The position numbers were made by a program, and so were the translations under genes. Shown piece by piece: positions 60,427-64,000 of a stretch of 64,000 bases of DNA (its first letter is position 1; each line of letters opens with the position of its first letter). Under the pieces are notes generated by a model that saw nothing but the letters and a program-made list of their open reading frames with translations, had not been told where the DNA came from and searched no databases. Source of the DNA: a bacterium (lineage in GTDB: Bacteria; Myxococcota_A; UBA9160; UBA6930); assembly GCA_024228115.1 (NCBI GenBank), contig JAAETT010000249.1, positions 1 through 64,000 of the forward strand. Direction: 5' to 3'.

Positions 60427-61392
60427 CTAGGCCGAAAGGCCGAGAACGAGGCGCTGCATCGCGAGGGTGGGGTCGAGATTGCCCTGCCCCTTCAAGATCT
60501 CGTCGACGTCGTGGATGGCGTCGAGACAGGCGCGCAGACGCGGGGCGGTGTAGCGGGAGGCTTGCCGCTGGATCTTCTTCACCGCGAAGGGATGGCCCCG
60601 CGGCGCCTCGCCAGCGCGCGCCCGTACGAGCTTGCGGAAGTGTCCGGCGAGTGAAGCCAAGAGCACCGGCGGCGGCGCACCAGCCCCGCCCAACCGGTGG
60701 AGCACGACCATCGCATCGGCGGTCCGGCCTTCTCCGATCGCATCCGTGAGGTCCCAGATCGGATCCTCAGCCACATCACTCGCGGTGCCGAGCACATGAG
60801 AGCGGGTCACCTTCTCACCCGGCCCAGCGTAGAGAGCGGCCTTCTCGACCTCGTGGCGCAGCAGCAACAGCTGGGGGCCCGTGACCTCGGCCAGAGCCTG
60901 GGCTGCGTCCCCGTCGAGGGAAACACCCTGGCTCTTCGCCTCCTCACGAATCCAGGCAACCAGCCCCTTCCCTGCCGGAGGCGGCTGACAATCGACAAGG
61001 ACAGCTGGATCCTTGAAGGCCTTGACCCAGCGGGAACGCCGGTCGAGCTGGCTTGCGGTCACCACCAACACCACGTCTTCCCGCTCGGCGAGCGCCGGGA
61101 GGAGATCGACCAGTGTGTCGCCCAGCCCCTTGCCGCGTTTGCCTTCCGGCTCTCGCAGCCAGACGAGCCGGCGCGGAGCCATGACCGGAAGAGAATGCAC
61201 CGCGTCGATCAGATCCGCGGGCTTGGCCGACTCGCCATCGAGGCGATCGAAATTGAAATCGCCAGCCCCTCCCTCGAGAGCAGCCTCGCGAAGCGCGGCC
61301 AGCGCGTCGTCGCGCAGCAGGGCTTCGCTTCCGCCCAACAGATAGGCCGAGCGCAGCCGCCCATCCGAAATCTCCTTCCGCAAGGTCTGCAC
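60427..61392 (-). CDS. holA: DNA polymerase III delta subunit
   Basis: A 321-residue clamp-loader subunit that opens the sliding clamp. Family features are SAYLLGGSEALLRDDALAAL near the start, FNFDRLDGE, PVMAPRRLVWLRE, VVLVVTASQLDRRSRWVKAF, LLLLRHEVEKAALYAGPGE, DVAEDPIWDLTDAI and the C-terminal DVDEILKGQGNLDPTLAMQR. GTG 61392 gives a family-like lead of about 15 residues; TTG 61437, overlapping the lptE stop, is an alternative. Confidence 0.92.
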   Translation of the reverse strand: MQTLRKEISDGRLRSAYLLGGSEALLRDDALAALREAALEGGAGDFNFDRLDGESAKPADLIDAVHSLPVMAPRRLVWLREPEGKRGKGLGDTLVDLLPALAEREDVVLVVTASQLDRRSRWVKAFKDPAVLVDCQPPPAGKGLVAWIREEAKSQGVSLDGDAAQALAEVTGPQLLLLRHEVEKAALYAGPGEKVTRSHVLGTASDVAEDPIWDLTDAIGEGRTADAMVVLHRLGGAGAPPPVLLASLAGHFRKLVRARAGEAPRGHPFAVKKIQRQASRYTAPRLRACLDAIHDVDEILKGQGNLDPTLAMQRLVLGLSA

Positions 61393-61433
61393 CGAAAGCT
61401 CGCCGCCACGCTGGCTCGCCCGTGCAGGCGGGC

Positions 61434-61961
61434 TCAAGGTCGGATGCGCTCGTAGAGAGCGTCGTGGAGACGAGTCGCAAACACCCCGGCGAGACGTCGT
61501 AGCGCCTCCTCCCGGTTCGTGCGCGTGACCTCGAGATCGGCGCTGGAGAGGTAGATCTCGGACTCGTTGAAAGCCCGCCCATCGAGCGGAACCGGAGTTC
61601 CATCCGGGCGGGTCACCACGAGCTCGAGCCGAAGCCGCAGTTGGTATTCCAGAGCGAACTGGATGGATGAGAAACTCCGCCCACCGGAGTCGAGGCTCTC
61701 GATCACCCCGCCGACGATCAGATCCGCGGTCTCGGGATCCTCGACGATGCGGAGGCCACCTCGCCGCAGGAACTCCCGGTGGAAGGCATCCAGGAGGAGC
61801 GTGTCGATCCCCGGCTCCAGCGAATCGTTGAGAAGCGGCTGCAATGCGATCCGCCGCGCGTCTCCCGGCGGCTCCGCGTAGCGCACGAGCTCGTACCCGC
61901 ACCCCCAGAAGAGTGTTGCGAGGAGCACCAGCCCCAGGATCCGCGACGAGACGCCCGCCAT
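61434..61961 (-). CDS. lptE: LPS assembly lipoprotein LptE
   Basis: A 175-residue outer-membrane lipoprotein that plugs the LptD pore. The signal peptide ends in LFWGC with cysteine at the lipidation position. The mature protein has GYELVRYAEPPGDARRIALQ, the early LptE strand, a helix TLLLDAFHREFLRRGGLRIV and the strand EYQLRLRLELVV. The gene order lptE-holA-rpsT region is typical, though leuS, the usual neighbour before lptE, is missing. Confidence 0.83.
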   Translation of the reverse strand: MAGVSSRILGLVLLATLFWGCGYELVRYAEPPGDARRIALQPLLNDSLEPGIDTLLLDAFHREFLRRGGLRIVEDPETADLIVGGVIESLDSGGRSFSSIQFALEYQLRLRLELVVTRPDGTPVPLDGRAFNESEIYLSSADLEVTRTNREEALRRLAGVFATRLHDALYERIRP

Positions 61962-62146
61962 CGCGCTTGGTATAGCCAGCCCAGCCCAGATCCGCCCGCC
62001 GCCAGCGGAGTTCCGGCCCGCCGAGCCTTGCCCTTCGCGGCTGGATCAGGGCACCGCAGGATCGGAGGACGGCCTGCGTCTCGCCCAACTCCCCTCATCA
62101 GGTCGCTACCGGGGAGCCAGCCAACCACTCGGCCCGCCTGCGGCGA

Positions 62147-62173
62147 GAGCCCTGTCGATCCTGTCAGGGACTC
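62147..62173. terminator. Weak stem-loop upstream of lptE, downstream of the response regulator
   Basis: GAG-CCCTG (62147-62154) pairs with CAGGG-A-CTC (62165-62173) around TCGATCCTGT. It stands just after the stop of the minus-strand response regulator. There is no T-run. The remaining 180 bases of this intergenic gap show nothing I can assign. Confidence 0.28.
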
Positions 62174-62182
62174 GATGAAGAA

Positions 62183-62575
62183 CTAGCTGGACGAAGGTTC
62201 CGTCTTCAACAATCCCCGCGCGACCTGGAGGACCTTGTTCGCCTGGATCGGCTTCGTGAGGTACTCGTTGGCACCCAGGGCGAGGGCTCGTTCGCGATCC
62301 TCGTCAGCACCCTCGGTGGTGATCACGACGATCGGCATGTCCTTGAGGCTCTCCTCGTCGCGGATCAAGCTGATCAGCTTCAGCCCATCCATCACCGGCA
62401 TGTTGATATCGACGAGAGCCAGATCGTAGTCGTCCGCCGTGACCTTGCGCAGGCCATCCATCCCGTCTTGAGCTTCGGTGATGTCGGTATTGCGCAATCG
62501 CTTCAACGCAAACACCAGTAGCTGACGCATGGTCGGGCTGTCTTCGACGATCAAGATCCTATTTCGACGTTCCAT
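62183..62575 (-). CDS. CheY-like single-domain response regulator
   Basis: A 130-residue receiver. It starts RNRILIVEDSPTMRQLLVFA with the acidic ED pair, the phospho-acceptor is the Asp in YDLALVDINMPVMDGL, the Thr switch is in IVVITTEGADED, and the Lys is in NEYLTKPIQANKVLQVARGL. Nothing follows the receiver. ATG 62575 is preceded by GGAGG, so the nine-residue extension to 62602 is unlikely. It ends the GAF and cheB cluster. Confidence 0.92.
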   Translation of the reverse strand: MERRNRILIVEDSPTMRQLLVFALKRLRNTDITEAQDGMDGLRKVTADDYDLALVDINMPVMDGLKLISLIRDEESLKDMPIVVITTEGADEDRERALALGANEYLTKPIQANKVLQVARGLLKTEPSSS

Positions 62576-62607
62576 GGCTTCCTCCCGCTCCGGCATGCGC
62601 AAGCGAG

Positions 62608-63417
62608 CTACTTCGTGAGCAGGTCGATGAACCCTTGAATGGTGTTGAGCTTGCGCTCGGAGTCGGAGAACAGCTGAGCCGCGAAGATCGCGGTGGCCGC
62701 ATGTCCAGCCAACAAGGTGAACAACTCGTGGTCCAGCGGGGTGAACTCCGTCTTCTGGGAAAGCAATCTGAAGATCGCGATGGCTCCGATGGCCCGATCA
62801 TCCACGCGCAGGGGGATCGATACGAGCGGCCGCGACCAATCGCTCGAATCGTCCGATTCTCCGAAGGCGGTCTCGCCTTCCGCAACAGAGCAACCGACCA
62901 GGCCTTGTCCAAGGTGCACGGCGGGCACATCCCCGAGCTCTGCTCCCTCCGACGCTACCGGCTCCAGTGCCCCGCTCTTCTCGTCGAGGACGTAGACCGC
63001 AAAAACCTCAGCACCAATCAGGTTGATCACGATCTCGATCACGATCCTGAAGACTTCGGATAGATCCAATGTCGAGTGGAGTTGGAAGCTCGCCACGTAG
63101 AGGTTCGCGAGAGAGTTGTTCTCCTCTTCGATCTCAAGATGTCGATTGGCGAATTGCTGGTTCTCGTCCTCGAGCGCAGCCACACGCTCGATGACGTCAT
63201 GGTTTTCAGTCTCCAAGCCCTCGATTCGTTCCAGCAACTGGGAGCGCAACTTGTCCCATTCGCCGTTGTCCTTGGCGGCGTCCTGCTGATGCGACTGGAC
63301 GTTGGCCAGACGTTCGCGAAGCGATTTGTTCTGCTCCAGGATCTCACGGGTGAATTCAGCACCCCGGCGAAACAGGCCAAGCACTTCGTCGGCTCGATCG
63401 AACACGTCATTGCTCAT
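62608..63417 (-). CDS. Coiled-coil GAF domain protein
   Basis: A 269-residue protein. Residues 15-115 are a heptad-rich coil (ILEQNKSLRERLANVQSHQQ, ENQQFANRHLEIEEENNSLA). A GAF domain follows (LDLSEVFRIVIEIVINLIGA, AVYVLDEKSGALEPVASEGA, SIPLRVDDRAIGAIAIFRLL). It probably senses or binds a ligand and scaffolds signalling partners. Located between cheB and a CheY-like receiver, it may feed that pathway. ATG 63417 is used. Confidence 0.82.
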   Translation of the reverse strand: MSNDVFDRADEVLGLFRRGAEFTREILEQNKSLRERLANVQSHQQDAAKDNGEWDKLRSQLLERIEGLETENHDVIERVAALEDENQQFANRHLEIEEENNSLANLYVASFQLHSTLDLSEVFRIVIEIVINLIGAEVFAVYVLDEKSGALEPVASEGAELGDVPAVHLGQGLVGCSVAEGETAFGESDDSSDWSRPLVSIPLRVDDRAIGAIAIFRLLSQKTEFTPLDHELFTLLAGHAATAIFAAQLFSDSERKLNTIQGFIDLLTK

Positions 63418-63430
63418 GGTCGGACCTTCT

Positions 63431-64000
63431 CTAATCCCTTCCACCGGATTGGATCAAGGCGGGGATCTCTCCCAGCGGCGCCACGAGGTCGGCGGCCCCT
63501 GCGCGAATCACCTGCTGCGGCATTCCAAAGATCACTGCCGTCTCCTCGGATTCGGCGAAGACGCACCCGCCGGCCTCGCGGATCTCGAGGGCACCCCGAC
63601 GACCGTCGTCGCCCATGCCGGTGAGAACGACGCCCAGGAGGTCCGATCCGAAATGCTTGGCGGCCGAAGAGAACATGCGATCGACTGCCGGAGCGTATTT
63701 GTCGCCGGGCGCAGAAGGCACGACGACCGCCTGCGGAATTCCGGCATGGTTTTCGAACTCGAGATGGCTTCCACCGGGTGCAACCAAGATCGTACCCTCC
63801 TCGATGCTGCTGCCCGTCTCGGCTTCCTGGGCCCGAAAGGCGGTCAGGCGGTCGATGCGGGCCGCGAAGCTCTGGGTAAAGCCTTTCGGCATGTGCTGGG
63901 AAACGATGAAGCCACAAGCAGGGGGGACGGTGAATGCGCTGAACAGCTGCATCAACGCCGCCGGACCACCGGTCGAGGCACCAATCGCCACGACCCGCGG
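63431..64000 (-). CDS. cheB: CheB-type protein-glutamate methylesterase, C-terminal part (cut by window edge)
   Basis: 190 codons of the CheB catalytic domain; the N-terminus (probably a receiver domain) lies beyond the right edge. From the edge it reads PRVVAIGASTGGPAALMQLF with the catalytic Ser in GASTGG, IVSQHMPKGFTQSFAARIDR with the His, and LGVVLTGMGDDGRRGALEIR with the Asp. It demethylates chemoreceptors or, in chemosensory-like systems, other substrates. The GAF protein starts 13 bases downstream. Confidence 0.93.
   Translation of the reverse strand, partial: PRVVAIGASTGGPAALMQLFSAFTVPPACGFIVSQHMPKGFTQSFAARIDRLTAFRAQEAETGSSIEEGTILVAPGGSHLEFENHAGIPQAVVVPSAPGDKYAPAVDRMFSSAAKHFGSDLLGVVLTGMGDDGRRGALEIREAGGCVFAESEETAVIFGMPQQVIRAGAADLVAPLGEIPALIQSGGRD

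Noticed and set aside
1-64000. CRISPR arrays, tRNA or rRNA genes, prophage
   Set aside because: No spaced direct repeats, no cloverleaf-like sequence, no rRNA signatures and no phage structural or integrase genes were seen on either strand.

Overview
The window reads as a chromosomal segment of a high-GC, Gram-negative, LPS-producing bacterium. The gene set is lipid A and heptose-core synthesis, BamA, Skp, LolC/E, LolD, LptE, LptF and Lnt, together with RemA, a PATAN (DUF4388) protein, an F420-type LLM flavoenzyme and a selenocysteine peroxiredoxin. It suggests a deltaproteobacterium in the broad sense (Myxococcota, Desulfobacterota or Binatota-like). That placement is an inference from gene content. 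No rRNA, tRNA or CRISPR array was seen.

Layout. The left edge (1 to 120) is the start of an IS630-type element, immediately downstream of a two-gene unit: a PmtA-like methyltransferase and a peroxiredoxin whose active-site codon is an in-frame UGA. An ABA4-like membrane protein, smc and an enoyl-CoA hydratase follow. A 440-base non-coding block made of nested perfect inverted repeats (6419 to 6856) separates the hydratase from two consecutive frameshifted genes, a penicillin/AHL acylase and an HDOD protein. Next come a heterodimeric ABC exporter pair with a TIGR04283 glycosyltransferase (10.5 to 14.9 kb). A plus-strand run of LLM oxidoreductase, purM, an uncharacterised flavoprotein and an MsbA-like exporter spans 15.1 to 20.7 kb.

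From 36.2 kb leftward to 20.7 kb lies one dense minus-strand array of about 15 genes, mostly overlapping by 1 to 4 bases: waaC, waaF, a GT2, an epimerase, rfaE1, yicC, remA, gmk, rel, a GT2, a GT4, a GHMP kinase, and a terminal module of cytochrome c5, a Tat-exported lactone-dehydrogenase-like flavoprotein and a Tat-exported PLP-fold protein. The first genes build and transfer heptose core sugars. The last three look like a periplasmic oxidation module.

A divergent plus-strand pair (lptF and a KdkA-like LPS kinase) separates this from a second minus-strand array (60.0 to 38.3 kb): a TPR-like membrane protein, a PATAN protein, phoH, ybeY, lnt, prfB (with its programmed frameshift), lysS, lolC/E and lolD, then, after a terminator, bamA, skp, lpxA, lpxI, a GnnA-like oxidoreductase, lpxB, waaA and lpxK. 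This is an envelope-assembly locus: lipid A is made, exported and inserted by products of neighbouring genes. lpxD and fabZ are absent from their usual place next to lpxA.

The right end holds rpsT (UUG start), holA and lptE, then a chemosensory trio (a CheY-like regulator, a coiled-coil GAF protein, and cheB running off the edge).

Most noteworthy observations: the Sec-peroxiredoxin, the nested palindromic block, the exported flavoprotein/cytochrome/PLP module, BamA with an extra N-terminal TolB/FlgO-like domain and a probable sixth POTRA, LolC/E with a roughly 240-residue membrane extension, and two genes that seem to lack any ATG, GTG or TTG start.
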